NCBI GenBank assembly: GCA_037179385.1
Contig: CM074188.1
Location: 24,197,318-24,261,317, forward strand
DNA length: 64,000 nt
Direction: 5' to 3'
DNA from: Holothuria scabra
Taxonomy: Eukaryota > Echinodermata > Holothuroidea > Aspidochirotida > Holothuriidae
Shown piece after piece: positions 1 to 12,124 of this stretch (the stretch's first letter is position 1; the number at the start of each line of letters is the position of its first letter). A program made the translations under genes and the position numbers. Under the pieces are notes generated by a model. It saw only the letters and a list, made by a program, of their open reading frames with translations, did no database searches and had not been told where the DNA came from.

Positions 1-1512
1 TGAAATTTTGCAGTGTGCAAGACTCCAACCATGGGAAATTGTGTAAATATGATATTGAGACTTTGACCCCTTGTGAACCAAAGTGACATTTGACCTCCAC
101 CAAAAACTGTAGGGATCATTTATTCACTATACATTATCTACATGCCAAGTATGAGGACCCTACAAGTTACCTGTCTTGTAATATTATGCAAACAAGCTTG
201 TCAGACTTTGACAGTGCTGACCCCAAATGACCTTTGACCTTCACAAAAATCAATTGGGATCATCATTTCAACACGGCCAACCCACACACTAAAGATAAGC
301 TTAGTCACATGTATTTTTGAGATTCTGTGTTTACAAGATTTTGACCTCTCATGACCCCACATAACCTTTGACCTCCACGAAAATCGATAGGGATCATCTA
401 CTCAATACAACCAACCCACACACATAATATGAGCACAGTCCATGTAACATTCTTGAGATATTGTGTTTACAAGGTTTTGACCTCCCATGAACCCAAATGA
501 CCTTTGACATCCACCAAAAACAATATGGATCATCTACTCAATATGGCCAACCTACACACCAAATATGAGATTAATCACACTTACCCATCTTGAGATACTG
601 TGTTAACAAGCAGTTTCTAAGGAATTTACCATCTGACCTCTCGTGACCCCAAATGACCTTTGACCTCCACGAAAAACAAAGGGATCTTTTACTCAATACA
701 TCCAAACTACACACCAAATATGAGCAACATCACATGTAGCCTTCCTGATATATCGTGTTTACAAGGTTTTGTCCTTTTGACCTCCTGTGACCCCAAATGA
801 CCTTTGACCTCCACCCAAAAACAATAAGGATTATTTACTCAGTATGGCCAACCCACACACAAAATATAAGATTAGTTACACGTACCCTTCTTGAATTACT
901 GTGTTTACAGGCAATTTCTGAGGAATTTACTATTTGACCTCTCGTGACCCCAAATGTCCTTAGACCTCCAAGAAAATCGATAGGGATCATCTACTCAACA
1001 TGACCAACCCAAACTCCTAATATGGGCATAGTCACATGTAATGTTCCTGAGATATCATGTTTACAATGTTTTGACCTCCTGTGACCCCACATGACCTTTG
1101 ACCTCCACCAAAAACAGTAGGGATCATCTACTCAGTATGACCAACCCACACACCAGATATGAGATTAGTCACACTTTCTCTTCTAGAGATACCGTGTTTA
1201 CAAACAGTTTTAAGGAATTTACCATTTGACCTCTCGTGACCCCAAGTGACCTTTGACCTCCTCGAAAATCGATAGGGATCATCTACTCAATACAACCAAC
1301 CCAAACCAAAAATGTGAGCATAGTCACATGTAAAGTTCTTGAGATATTATGTTTACATGGTTGTGACCTTTTGACCTCTCATGACCCCAAATGACCTTTG
1401 ACCCCCACCCAAAAACAAAAGGGATCATCTACTCAATATGGCCAACCTACACACCAAAATTGAGATAAAGTCACACTAACCCTTCTTGAGATGTCATGTT
1501 TACAAGCCAAAG
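1..1512 (-). repeat. Satellite array A with DR1-like motif (continues left of window)
   Basis: About ten degenerate tandem units fill this stretch from the first base. The recurring core TGACCTTTGACCTCCA appears near 228, 362 (variant), 498 (variant), 654, 798, 1092, 1247 and 1392. Spacing varies from about 134 to 157 bases, with long and short units tending to alternate, as if a dimer were the unit of duplication. Each unit also has GACCCCAAATGACC, a stretch like GGGATCATCTACTCAAT and a line like GATATYRTGTTTACAAG. The reverse complement reads AGGTCAAAGGTCATTTGGGGTCA, which is the core of array B at 6640-9770, so the two arrays share an ancestor and lie in opposite orientation. No coding sequence is seen. 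Confidence 0.9.
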
Positions 1513-2340
1513 TGTCACATACACACACACATACAAACAACATCATCATGGCATAGATTTCTTGCCTGCCTATGGCAAGGAATCAAGAAGTGCAGTGTAA
1601 TTTTTTTTTACAAGTTTCATTCTTTATACAGGGCATGCAAGATTACATAGGCTTTTTAATTGTTGCTGCAATGCAAACAAAACTTTTGAATACTTGATGT
1701 ACAGTATTAAAACTTTTGTTAAAGATTGAACTGAATTGAAGCTTGGAATGTCTTCACAAAACAATTTATTAACATGAAAAATTCTTCTTCAGAAAGAACA
1801 GACAGAAGTTCGTTTCTTACATCACACTTGGCCTTTAACCAGTGCTGCATTGATGTGAGAAGCAAAGTTCATAACGTGGAGGGAAATGTGCTGGATTCAA
1901 TAAAAAACAGTTTACCATTGTGTAGTCGGTGTTAAATTAAAGGTCTGATGGCAGAGAGTGACAGTTGGTTATTTGATATAAAAAGTATTAAAAACAGGAA
2001 ATTGCCGCAATTCCCATCAAAATCCGTCAAAATATGAGTTCTTTTCTTATTTGCATGTACCATGCACAAACATAGCCAAATTTGGAAATCTGATGATGTC
2101 ATGTGAGGAACAGGACATATATAGCTACTTTTGTTATCATTTGATTTGGCAACCTTTATTTCAACAAGAACTATGCCATAAGTGACGTCTGGAAGCTTTA
2201 TTTTGCAAGTATCAATGAATTGTGTCATTGAAAAGCATGCGTATCACCAAACTGCAAACTATCTGTAGAGTGATTAAGGGATAATTAGTAAAGGGTGTTG
2301 ATGGTCTTGCTCAAATCTTAAATATCGCAGTCAAGCGTAA
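1513..2340. other. Satellite boundary module and unremarkable spacer
   Basis: At 1505-1535 the array ends in AAGTGTCACA followed by a short CA-repeat. At about 1561-1580 lies the hairpin CTTGCCTGCCTATGGCAAG. The same order (hairpin or its relative, GT/CA repeat, TGTGACACTTTG, first satellite unit) is seen in mirror orientation at the start of array B, and a related hairpin sits near 11207-11225. The remainder to 2340 shows no gene that I can support. Confidence 0.5.
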
Positions 2341-2343
2341 TTA

Positions 2344-2998
2344 CGTATTATGGACTTTAGTAAAGCCTTTGACGTTGTTCCTCATCAACGCTTGCTCTTA
2401 AAATTGGACCAAATATGGATAAGAAATAACTTTAATAAATGGATTGAGAACTTTTTCACAAAAGGTTATAATCGATTGCGAATCCTCTACGAGTTCGGAT
2501 GTAATATCAGGTGTGCCCCAAGGTACTGTTCTGGGTCCTTTACTGTTTTTAGTCCACATTAATGACCTACCAGATTGTGTGTCCTCTAGTGTACGGTTAT
2601 TCGCTGACGATCTGATTCTGTACCGCCAGATTGATTCGATCGACGACTGCACCAGCCTACAGCAGGATATTTCAGCTCTCTGTGACTGGGAGTAACTATG
2701 GCAGATGAAATTTAACAAATCCAAGCGTTTCATCATGCACATGTCACACAAAAAGAAACCAATTTCCTACAATTATCTTATGGGCAATTTTAATCTCCAA
2801 GTAGTTAAACACCACCCTTATCTTGGTGTCGAACTGTTTCATAATCTCTCCTGGTCTATACATATTAATCAAACCGTGAATAGGGCAAACAAAGTTCTCG
2901 GTCTCTTAAAAAGGAATTTATGGAATTGTTCGCCTTCTACAAAAGAAATAGACTCTTGTCAGTTCTAAGTTGGAATATGCCAGTTCTATCGATGGGCG
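2344..2998 (+). pseudogene. Non-LTR retrotransposon (LINE) reverse transcriptase fragment, broken
   Basis: Three overlapping frames together give a typical LINE reverse transcriptase central domain. The first frame reads DFSKAFDVVPHQRLLLKL (from 2350). The second reads SGVPQGTVLGPLLFL followed by INDLP and the catalytic block RLFADDLILYR (to about 2690). The third reads MKFNKSKRFIM and HPYLGVELFHNLSW, then ANKVLGLLKRNLW (2705-2940). A last piece, LVSSKLEYASS, follows about 2950-2990 in another frame. The FADD box and SGVPQGTVLGPLLF are hallmarks of Jockey/CR1-like elements. At least two frameshifts and one in-frame stop (after CDWE) separate the parts, and no endonuclease domain lies upstream, so this is a dead, 5'-truncated copy. 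The exact clade cannot be set without a tree. Confidence 0.85.
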
Positions 2999-3331
2999 AT
3001 GTTGAAAAAATGAAGGAGAGCCAAAAAATAAAAATAAATGAAAAAAGAGGCAGGAGGAGGGAGGGAATCGGGGGAATTTTTGAGTTTTTCGGGGGGGGGG
3101 GGGGGCTCTTAGTCGTTACGATAAAGTATGCAGTCCCCGACGTCGACTAGTCTCCCCGATAGTTTACCTGTTTTTTCCTCTCAAGGGACAATTTCCCTAA
3201 TAAGAACCCAAAATTTTCGGCGGGCTGCGCGCGCTGTAGATTCTCTTCAGTTTTTTCAATGCTTCCATTCCACATATCTAGAGATTATAAGTCCTGTCAA
3301 CCTTACCAAGTAACAGGTCGGCAGTACACAG

Positions 3332-5142
3332 CAGTGGCGTAGCTAGGATTTTTTCCAGGGGGGCAAAGGTATGAAATTTCCCCAAAACTTTTCCCGGTCA
3401 ATGTGTATGTATTTCATATAAAATATGCAAATTTACAAGTATAACAACATTACCGTGTCATTTTGTAATATTACCTGCATTTTAATCTTAAAGTATAACA
3501 TAGAGCAATCGGAAATAACAAAGTATATTATTTTGGTAAACAATATCTGGTTTATTTGTATGTAGTAACGCAGTGGCGTACGCAGAATTTCTTTGAAGGG
3601 GGGGGGGTCATGCAGTATGGTCTAAGGGGAGGGGATGTCCGGAAATTTTTTGACGTTTTCAAGGAGCCTAGATGCAAAATGGTGCAAGATTTTCGACTTT
3701 GACAGGAACAGTGTTAAAAGTTAATCGTGGTGGTCCATGAGGATAAAACTGAAACTTTTGTGTCTTTACATGCATTCTTATGCCATTTATGCTACCTAAC
3801 GAAGTAAAACTTGTCATTAAATTTGCACACTTTTAGGAGTCAAAATGAAAGAGCATTGATCGGTACAGGATTGTGGGTTTTCTTGGCCACAAAACGTTAT
3901 TTTATCATAAGGGTTATCTAAGCGGAGCGCCACCATTGGTTGGCGCGGAGCGTAGAAAAAAATTCGAAAATTAGACCCCTCAGATGGCTGGAAATAGCGT
4001 ATTCATGTTTTTAAAGAGAATCTAAACATGTTGTCTTTTTTTATCGATGCCACCAGTGGGAAACAGAGTCTACCATTTTAGGTAAAAATTGGAATTTGAC
4101 AGAATTTGCCTAGGTCTATTTATAGGAATTAAAAAAGATGGCATCACTGAAGGACCTTGCAGAGACAATCCTTCCCCTTTGAAAATTCTTGAAAAGTTGG
4201 GTGTCCTTATAAGCAATCTGGTGCCACATATGCTATCTTTTCAATAAAATCTGTGTTACTAAAGTTAGACTACGTATTTTTAAGAACAAAGAAAAAATGG
4301 CATCTGTGAGGGGGGCATGGCCCAATGGTCTCCCCTTCGCACGCCACTAAGGAGGCCTAAGAGTGGCTCGATCACAGAGGATATCCTGTTAGAACAGCAG
4401 TCTGTTAAGTGTAGAAGGCTACAAGGTACTCATTGACCCGTTTATTGTTACACCCCAAGTGAGCAGAAAGCTATTTTCCCGAACTAGACTGTAAACCTCC
4501 AAGGATTAGGCTACTAAGTAACAAAATCTAAGTATGCCAATGGATCCCTTTCATTCTAATTTCTAGACTAACTTTAAGTTTATCGTTGGCCATGGATTGT
4601 TTCAGCCCCATCCATCGTTACGAACACAGAGTAAAATCGGCATAGCTACTAATAGCTTGTAGAACAACATAATAACCCCGGGGGTCTATGGTAGCGATTT
4701 GTCAGTTTTCACATCCTTTTACTGAATTCCCAAAGTGCACAACACAGAGACTGTGTACAAGGGGATTAGTTTGGGATTAGAGTCTTTCAGTGTTAGTTGC
4801 ACTGTATCAGCTGTTGTTAAATACCTGAATGTGTGCACTGAAATGCACTGATCATAACCCCAGTGCGTATACAGGAGAACATTCAATCTGCTACGCGGCG
4901 AGGACATTTCTGTGGAACACGAGTAGGGCCGGTTCATGCGACACTGACGAAATCTGAGTTAATTTGTTGCATGAAAATACGAATTATGTATGAAAAATGT
5001 CTCACAATTTCTTATTCTACCAAAGATTTTGAGAAATTTTTGTAAGAATAAGAAAATTCATCAAATTTCCCCAAAAATTTTTCCAGGGGGGGGGGGAATT
5101 TGCCCCCCCTGCCCCCCCCCCCCCCCAGTAGCTACGCCACTG
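3332..5142. mobile_element. Non-autonomous hAT-like element, 1.8 kb, 8-bp target duplication
   Basis: The element starts CAGTGGCGTAGCTA and ends TAGCTACGCCACTG, which are exact inverted repeats. It is flanked on both sides by GTACACAG (3324-3331 and 5143-5150), an 8-bp target-site duplication, the size made by hAT transposases. Poly-G and poly-C tracts lie just inside the termini. No transposase ORF is present. An older related repeat is nested inside (3571-4349). Confidence 0.85.
3571..4349. repeat. Nested dispersed repeat with CAGTGGCGT-type ends
   Basis: The left edge reads CAGTGGCGTACGC and the right edge CGCACGCCACTA, an imperfect inverted pair. No matching target duplication is seen. 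Much of the interior (from about 3655) matches 61790-62850, including AAGGAGCCTAGATGCAAA and GATTTTCGACTTTGACAGGAA. The piece around 3920-4000, with TTGGCGCGGAGCGTAG and CCCCTCAGATGGC, recurs near 62080-62180 and 62300-62400. It recurs inverted near 10430-10515, 11060-11140, 52815-52915 and 54390-54480. Confidence 0.6.
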
Positions 5143-5150
5143 GTACACAG

Positions 5151-6570
5151 GTTATGTAGAGGTCGTAAATTTCATCCCATATCACAAAGCCTAGTTGCTG
5201 TTCTCATGTGTGTGTCATGCGATAGGTCAGTTGGTGAGCGACTCACGGAGCATGGTTTGGCTATTTTATCGGGTATTCCAAGTGTATATTATCCACGATA
5301 TGGTCTACCACCCCTACAGTTTCTACTTTTTTTTCTTTTTGTTCTTAATGATTACATAGGCTATGTTATTTTTGTAAGCCTACCAAAAGTTTTCGCCTGC
5401 TTTGCAATTTCACGACTCAGACTCAAAAGAATATTATCAGTGCGCAACTCGGCTTTTAAAATATTAAGTGATATTGTGCAAAATGTGCCCCAGGCTGCAA
5501 TGGTATGGGATAGTTAGGCTCCTTCATACCCCCTTCTCACCACCCCCTCGACATAGGGGCTGTCGGAACTTGTGGTCGCTGGGATAACCCACAACCGTGT
5601 CGGGAATAATCCGTCGCCTTCCCATGGTCGGTTTAGTTATTTTGGCTTTCAAAAGAGTTGTTTCTGCGATAGAACCCAAAATGTTCGGTCGCATTGCCCA
5701 CTCTTCCTCAGTTCCGTTACCTAGAGCGAATAAAGTACAACCCCTTCTCATCTTAAGTAAATTAATAAGTAGAATAAATGAATTAATGTACATGTTGGGA
5801 ATGTCATCTCATTTCGCTAAAGCTAGTTAATAATCTCTTGTGTCAGTCGTGCGGTACGGACGCGAAGAGGGAAGCACAACATAAGTTGTGCCCGATAGGC
5901 CCCAAATGCCGGGACAATTGACCTATATAAGCTTTAAATTAGTACATATTCTTTTTAGTGTAGGCTAACCCAAAAAATTTTCGCCCGCTTTTCCACGGTT
6001 AAATCAGTGCGGAAATATCTTCCCTAGCATATACAAATTTTATGTCGTATAATGACTCGCAATGGCAGGTATAGTACACAGGTTTTCTTCAAATCTCCCT
6101 CACCAACGCATCGACGGCATCCTGGCTGTCGGGGCTTGGGGTAGCTACCCACCCTACCCCTCCCCCGTTCGGAGAGTGGCTCTTCGTCGGGCAAATTCTG
6201 GCGCCAAGCCTGGAGGGAAGAGAACTTTTTCCTTCATACTTTATGACTTGTATATGTGTAATGAAGCAATGAACTTAAAATGGAAGTTGCATTTTTGGAG
6301 GGCGGCAACTATTTTGGAGGAACGGCCAATTTCACTGGGAGGGTGTGTCGCCCCTCTAAAGCGCTCTGTGGAAAACAGTGGAATCTAGTATAAAAAGAAC
6401 AAAACATAGCACCATATTGCATGTAACTCTTCAAGAAAGCAAAAAATTCCAAAAGGGGAGGGGAACAACCCGGAAGACAGGCCCGTAGCTAAGGGGTTCA
6501 GGGAATTCGCACTACCTCCGGCCCAGATTTAAATTTTTGGTTTCGATGAAAAGAGAAGCCTATGCATTCA
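5151..6570. other. Non-coding stretch, nothing recognised
   Basis: Short open frames exist (for example 5597-5830 and 6062-6388) but none shows a protein family signature or splice-bounded structure. Some text resembles dispersed-repeat margins. No gene is called. Confidence 0.4.
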
Positions 6571-6572
6571 TG

Positions 6573-9500
6573 ATGGCGTGTGTGTGTGTGTGTGTGTGCG
6601 TATGTGTTTGTGACACTTTGCTTGTTTACACGATATCTTGAGAAGGGAAGATCTGACAGTTCTCAAACTTGGTACACGGATACCCCATACTAAGAGGAAG
6701 AACCGTATTTTATTTTGGTTGAGGTCAAAGGTCATATGGGGTCACAGGGGGTCAAAAACCGAAATCCTTGTTTACACAATATCTCAAGATAGAAAACTTG
6801 GATTAATTTCAAACTTGATATGTAGATGCGTTATGATGGAAGGAAGAACCCTATTGATTTTGGTAGAGGTCAAAGGTCATTTGGGGTCACGTGGGGTCAA
6901 ACCCCGAAATCCTTGTTTACACGATATCTCATGGTAGGAAACTTGGATTAATTTCAAACTTGATATGTTGATGCGTTATGATGTAGGGAAGAACCCTATT
7001 GATTTTGGTGGAGGTCAAAGGCCATTTGAGGTCACAGGGGTCAAACCCCAAAATCATTATTTTCACTATATCTCATGGTAGGAAACTTGGATTAATTTCA
7101 AACTTGATATGTTGATGCCTTTTGATGTAAGAAAGAACCCAATATATTTTCGTGGAGGTCAAAGGTCATTTGGGGTCTCATGGGGTCAAATCCTGAAATC
7201 CTTGTTTACACCATATCTCAAGGTAGGAAACTTTGATTCATTTAAAACTTGATATGTTGATGCGTTATGATGTGAAGAAGAACCCAATTTATTTTGGTGG
7301 AGGTCAAAGGTCATTTGGGGTCACATGGGGTCAAGTCCTGAAATCCTTGTTTACACTATATCTCAAGGTACAAAACTTGGATTCATTTCAAACTTGATAT
7401 GTTGATGCGTTATGATGTCAAGAAGAATCCTATTTATTTTGGTAGAGGTCAAGGGTCATTTGGGGTCACGTGGGGTCAAACCCCAAAATCCTTGTTTACA
7501 CGATATCTCATGGTAGGAAACTTGAATTAATTTCAAACTTGATATGTTGATGCGTTAAGATGTAAAGAAGAATCCTATTTATTTTGGTAGAGGTCAAGGG
7601 TCATTTGGGGTCACGTGGGGTCAAAACCCCAAAATCCTTGTTTTCACGATATCTCATGGTAGGAAACTTGGATTAATTTCAAACTTGATATGTTGATGCG
7701 TTATGATGTAAGGTAGAACTCTTTTGATTTTGGTGGAGGTAAAAGGTCATTTGCGGTCACGTGGGGTCAAAAACCGAAATCCTTGTTTTCACTATATCTC
7801 ATGTTAGGAAACTTGGATTAATTTCAAACTTGATATGTTGATGCGTTATTATGTAAGAAAGAACCCAATATATTTTCGTGGAGGTCAAAGGTCATTTTGG
7901 GTCACATGGGGTTAAACCCTGAAATCCTTGTTTACACTATATCTCAAGGTACAAAACTTGGATTCATTTCAAACTTGATATGTTGATGCGTTATGATAGA
8001 AAGAAGAATCCTATTTATTTTGGTGGAGGTCAAGGGTCATATGGGGTCACGTGGGGTGAAACCCCCAAATCCTTGTTTATACGATATTTCATGGTAGGAA
8101 GCTTGGATTAATTTCAAACTTGATATGTTGATGTGTTATGATGTAAGAAAAAAACAGATATATTTTTGTGGAGGTCAAAGGTCATTTGGGGTCACATGGG
8201 GTCAAACCCAGAAATCCTTGTTTACATGATACATGATAGTAGGAAAGTTGGATTCATTTCAATCTTGATAGGTTGATGCGTTATGATGTAAGAAAGAATC
8301 CGATTAATTTTGGTGGAGGTCAAAGGTCATTTGGGGTCACATGGGGTCAAGTCCTGAAATCCTTGTTTACACTATATCTCAAGGTACAAAACTTGGATTC
8401 ATTTCAAACTTGATATGTTGATGCGTTATGATGTCAAGAAGAATCCTATTTATTTTGGTAGAGGTCAAGGGTCATTTGGGGTCACGTGGGGTCAAACCCC
8501 AAAATCCTTGTTTACACGATATCTCATGGTAGGAAACTTGAATTAATTTCAAACTTGATATGTTGATGCGTTAAGATGTAAAGAAGAATCCTATTTATTT
8601 TGGTAGAGGTCAAGGGTCATTTGGGGTCACGTGGGGTCAAAACCCCAAAATCCTTGTTTTCACGATATCTCATGGTAGGAAACTTGGATTAATTTCAAAC
8701 TTGATATGTTGATGCGTTATGATGTAAGGTAGAACTCTTTTGATTTTGGTGGAGGTAAAAGGTCATTTGCGGTCACGTGGGGTCAAAAACCGAAATCCTT
8801 GTTTTCACTATATCTCATGTTAGGAAACTTGGATTAATTTCAAACTTGATATGTTGATGCGTTATTATGTAAGAAAGAACCCAATATATTTTCGTGGAGG
8901 TCAAAGGTCATTTTGGGTCACATGGGGTTAAACCCTGAAATCCTTGTTTACACTATATCTCAAGGTACAAAACTTGGATTCATTTCAAACTTGATATGTT
9001 GATGCGTTATGATAGAAAGAAGAATCCTATTTATTTTGGTGGAGGTCAAGGGTCATATGGGGTCACGTGGGGTGAAACCCCCAAATCCTTGTTTATACGA
9101 TATTTCATGGTAGGAAGCTTGGATTAATTTCAAACTTGATATGTTGATGTGTTATGATGTAAGAAAAAAACAGATATATTTTTGTGGAGGTCAAAGGTCA
9201 TTTGGGGTCACATGGGGTCAAACCCAGAAATCCTTGTTTACATGATACATCATAGTAGGAAAGTTGGATTCATTTCAATCTTGATAGGTTGATGCGTTAT
9301 GATGTAAGAAAGAATCCGATTAATTTTGGTGGAGGTCAAAGGTCATTTGGGGTCATGGGGTCCAACCCTGAAATCCTTGTTTACATGATACATCATGGTA
9401 GGAAATTTGGATTCATTTCAGACTTGATATGTTGATGCATTATGATGTAAAGAAGAATCCTATATATTTTGGTGGAGATCAAAGGTCATTTGGGGTCAGA

Positions 9501-9770
9501 AGGGGGACAAATCCTGAAAAACTTTTTAACACAATATCTCAAGGTAGGAAGCTTGTTTTGATTTCAAACTTGATATGTTGATGCCTTATGATGTAAGGAA
9601 GAACCCTTTTGATTTTGGTAGAGGTCAAAGGTCATTTGGGGTCATAGGGGGGTCAAACTCAGAAAACCTTGTTTACACTATATCTCTAGGTAGGAAACTT
9701 GGATTCATTTCAAACTTGATATGTTGATGCGTTATGATGTATGCAGCTTGTTTGCAGAATATCTTAAGGC
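6573..9770 (+). repeat. Satellite array B, 145-bp unit with perfect DR1 motifs
   Basis: About 21 tandem units of 144-146 bases follow a GT microsatellite (6578-6600) and the lead-in TGTGACACTTTGCTTG. The phrase TTGATATGTTGATGCG recurs at about 6960, 7104, 7249, 7394, 7539, 7685, 7830, 7975, 8120 and onward. Many units contain AGGTCAAAGGTCA, followed by TTTGGGGTCAC and GGGGTCAA, and then CCTTGTTTACACTATATCTCA. A seven-unit block of 1,016 bases is duplicated almost exactly (about 7313-8328 and 8329-9345). Open frames here are repeat artefacts. Confidence 0.95.
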
Positions 9771-11460
9771 ATAGTATGAAATTTGGTTTTTTGAATGTAG
9801 GAATGTTTTGGTTAAAGAAAAACCAGTTACTAAGAGGTGGGGTCAATGGTCACTTTGAGTCACCAGTTGTTACAAGAAATGTAGCATTTCATTGAAAAGA
9901 GCATGTATGTATCATCGAAACCTCAATGCATTTTTGCATTCTGGTTTATTTTTTTTATTAAAATGGAGTTTTGGTGTTTTTCACGGCAAAATGTCAATCC
10001 CGCTGGTTTAGTCATTGTAAGCCTTATGAGCTGTTTTGTTTCAGTGCAACACAATTCCATAGGGCCCCATTGACTCGTACAGTAACCTTCATACAGCCAC
10101 ACAATACCTCTCGAGGGAATAGGGAAAACATTGATACAAGATTGAAAATGTCCAAAAATTCCAGTTTAGGTGTTCACCAGATTGCTCAATTTTGATGTAA
10201 AATTGAAAAAAAAAACTCCTTGGGTTAGGAGGAGGAGGAGAACAACACCCTCTCCCCGTTTGGTCACTCGGCTCCTCGCTTGTGCGCTTCGCGCCCTCAA
10301 GAAAATTTCGAACCCCAGTGGCGACGATGAAAAATGAAAAAGTGGGGGCTAGAGGTATGTTCAGCTCATTAAGAAGTGGGGAGACTTTCAAAGTGGGGCC
10401 GGACATATTCTTGTTTAGAACACTCGGGAAGTGCTGTTTCCGGCCATCTGAGGGGTTTGTTAAGCCAAAAATTTCCTGGTACGCTTCGCGCCAATCGATG
10501 GTGGAGCTCCACTTAGAAACATATATTAACATTTTTCATTGACTAATTTTTTTTTTTTTTTTTTTTGTGGGAGCTTTTTGAAAGTCACCGAGAAGCCTCA
10601 ATCCGCACTTCTTAGATAACATTATGTAACAACAACGATTTTCAGTCGTCCTGCCCTCTCAGATATATGCTAATAAGAAACGCAAACTCTTGGATAGTCC
10701 CCCAAATATTCGAATTTCCTTACAGGAAACCCTGAATATAATCTATTTTCTGCAATACAAGATGCATACTTACAAATGTTTAAAAGGACCCGAATTTTCG
10801 GCGCGCTCGGCGCTCCACAAATTGCCTAATACAGTAGTGTTCAGTGAACCCTTAAGAAAAATCGTATTTTTTATTTAAAAAAAATGTTCTTGCCCGTAGA
10901 AAAAAAACGAAAAATTTAACATAAAAAATGTGCCTTTTGGTAAATAGCGTAGGGTGAGGTGCATATATAGTCTGAAATTGTTTCGCCCCCCCCCCCCCTT
11001 CCATATTCATATTGTTTCCTTCGCCACTGACTTTGTTCCTAGTTACAAGTCAGGTAAATGCCTTTTCCGGTTGTCTGAATTTTTAAAATTTTCTGTTAAC
11101 TCCTCTCCAACCAAAAGTGGCGCTCCGCTTGGATAGTGTTTCAACAGAAAAAGTAATCTTAACAGAACATTGCAGGCTTGCACCGTGTTTCGTTTTAATT
11201 GATTTCTTGCCGAAGGCAGGCAAGGAATGTATGCGGTGGTGATGTCGTGTGTTACTTACTTGATAGAGTTTTACGGCCCAGTGGGATAGTACACACAGTA
11301 TTTAAATTCACATTGATCAGAGTCCGTTGAAGTAATTACCCACAGTTTCAAGACCATGTCATGAAAACTTTGGAATTTTCCTAGCGACTCAAAATATTGA
11401 AACATTTAGCACCCTTTTGCATCTGGGCTCCTTCTCTTTGGCCATATGTGACACCATCTT
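9771..11460. other. Non-coding, dispersed-repeat debris
   Basis: Contains a poly-T run (about 10548-10566), an inverted copy of the GGCGCGGAGCG repeat motif (10430-10515), a fragment of the family that carries CAATACAAGATGC and GAAACCCTGAATA (about 10610-10800), poly-C near 10987, and a hairpin CTTGCCGAAGGCAGGCAAG at 11207-11225 related to the satellite boundary hairpin. The frame at 10089-10532 (minus) has no family features and overlaps repeats, so no gene is called. Confidence 0.4.
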
Positions 11461-12120
11461 ATCAAGTAACACCGGCAACTGCAGTGCTATTTTCATAAAT
11501 TTTCTTTCATAAAATTCCAAATTGTCCCCAATATACCGTAAGCTCTTGACTCGTAGGCGTTGGAAAACATAATGTAACTAAACGATCTTTGGTCGCCGTT
11601 CGATCTCAGATTTGCCAATAGGAAATGCAAATTCTTCAGTAATCCCCCAACTTTACAAATTTCTTTACAGAAAACCCATGTTTGGAGTTTGAGTCGTGGC
11701 CAAGTTATATCGAACACTTTAAAAACGAACCCCACCGCCATTGTGCGTGGTACTCAGCATAATCAATGGAGAAGGGAAAACCGAGCCAGTGAGCCACAGC
11801 TGGAAAAGGGCCGTTGCCGGCTGGACTAAATTGAACCAATTGGTTGGAAACTGGGTCGTAAAGCTCTATCTGTCGAGCTAACTGACTGACTGAGGAAACC
11901 CAGAATCCAAAATTTCCTGCAATACAAGCTCCATAGTTTCAAATGTTTGTTCAAAACGCGCAAAAATTTCAGGGCAAATTACGTCCCCGATACAGTGGTG
12001 TTCAAAATTAAAAAAAACCCGTAGAATTTCGATGTTACCCACCCCCTGCAAAAACGTCTACCTACGCCACTATAGACACCTTTCCAGAGAAAAAATTTAG
12101 GCCAGATGCCCCCTCCCCCT
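11460..12120. repeat. Dispersed repeat containing the CGATCTTTGGTCGCCG block
   Basis: A block around 11500-11700 (CGATCTTTGGTCGCCG, then ATAGGAAATGCAAATTCTTC and TTACAGAAAACCC) recurs at 61190-61570, at 51930-52216 (diverged) and inverted at 43500-43700. Inside it, 11735-11866 is a copy of another short family (GCCATTGTGCGTGGTACTC... GTGAGCCACAGCTGG) that recurs at 24665-24812 and inverted at 49083-49180. The right edge near 12058 (CTACGCCACTA) looks like a CAGTGGCGTAG-type terminus. Confidence 0.6.
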
Positions 12121-12124
12121 TGAA

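Noticed and set aside
6573..9770. Regular repeat spacing, considered as a CRISPR-like array
   Set aside because: Units are contiguous 145-base satellite repeats without unique spacers, in an animal genome.
10089..10532. 147-residue minus-strand frame
   Set aside because: Overlaps dispersed repeat text, has no family motif, and begins with a non-ATG codon.
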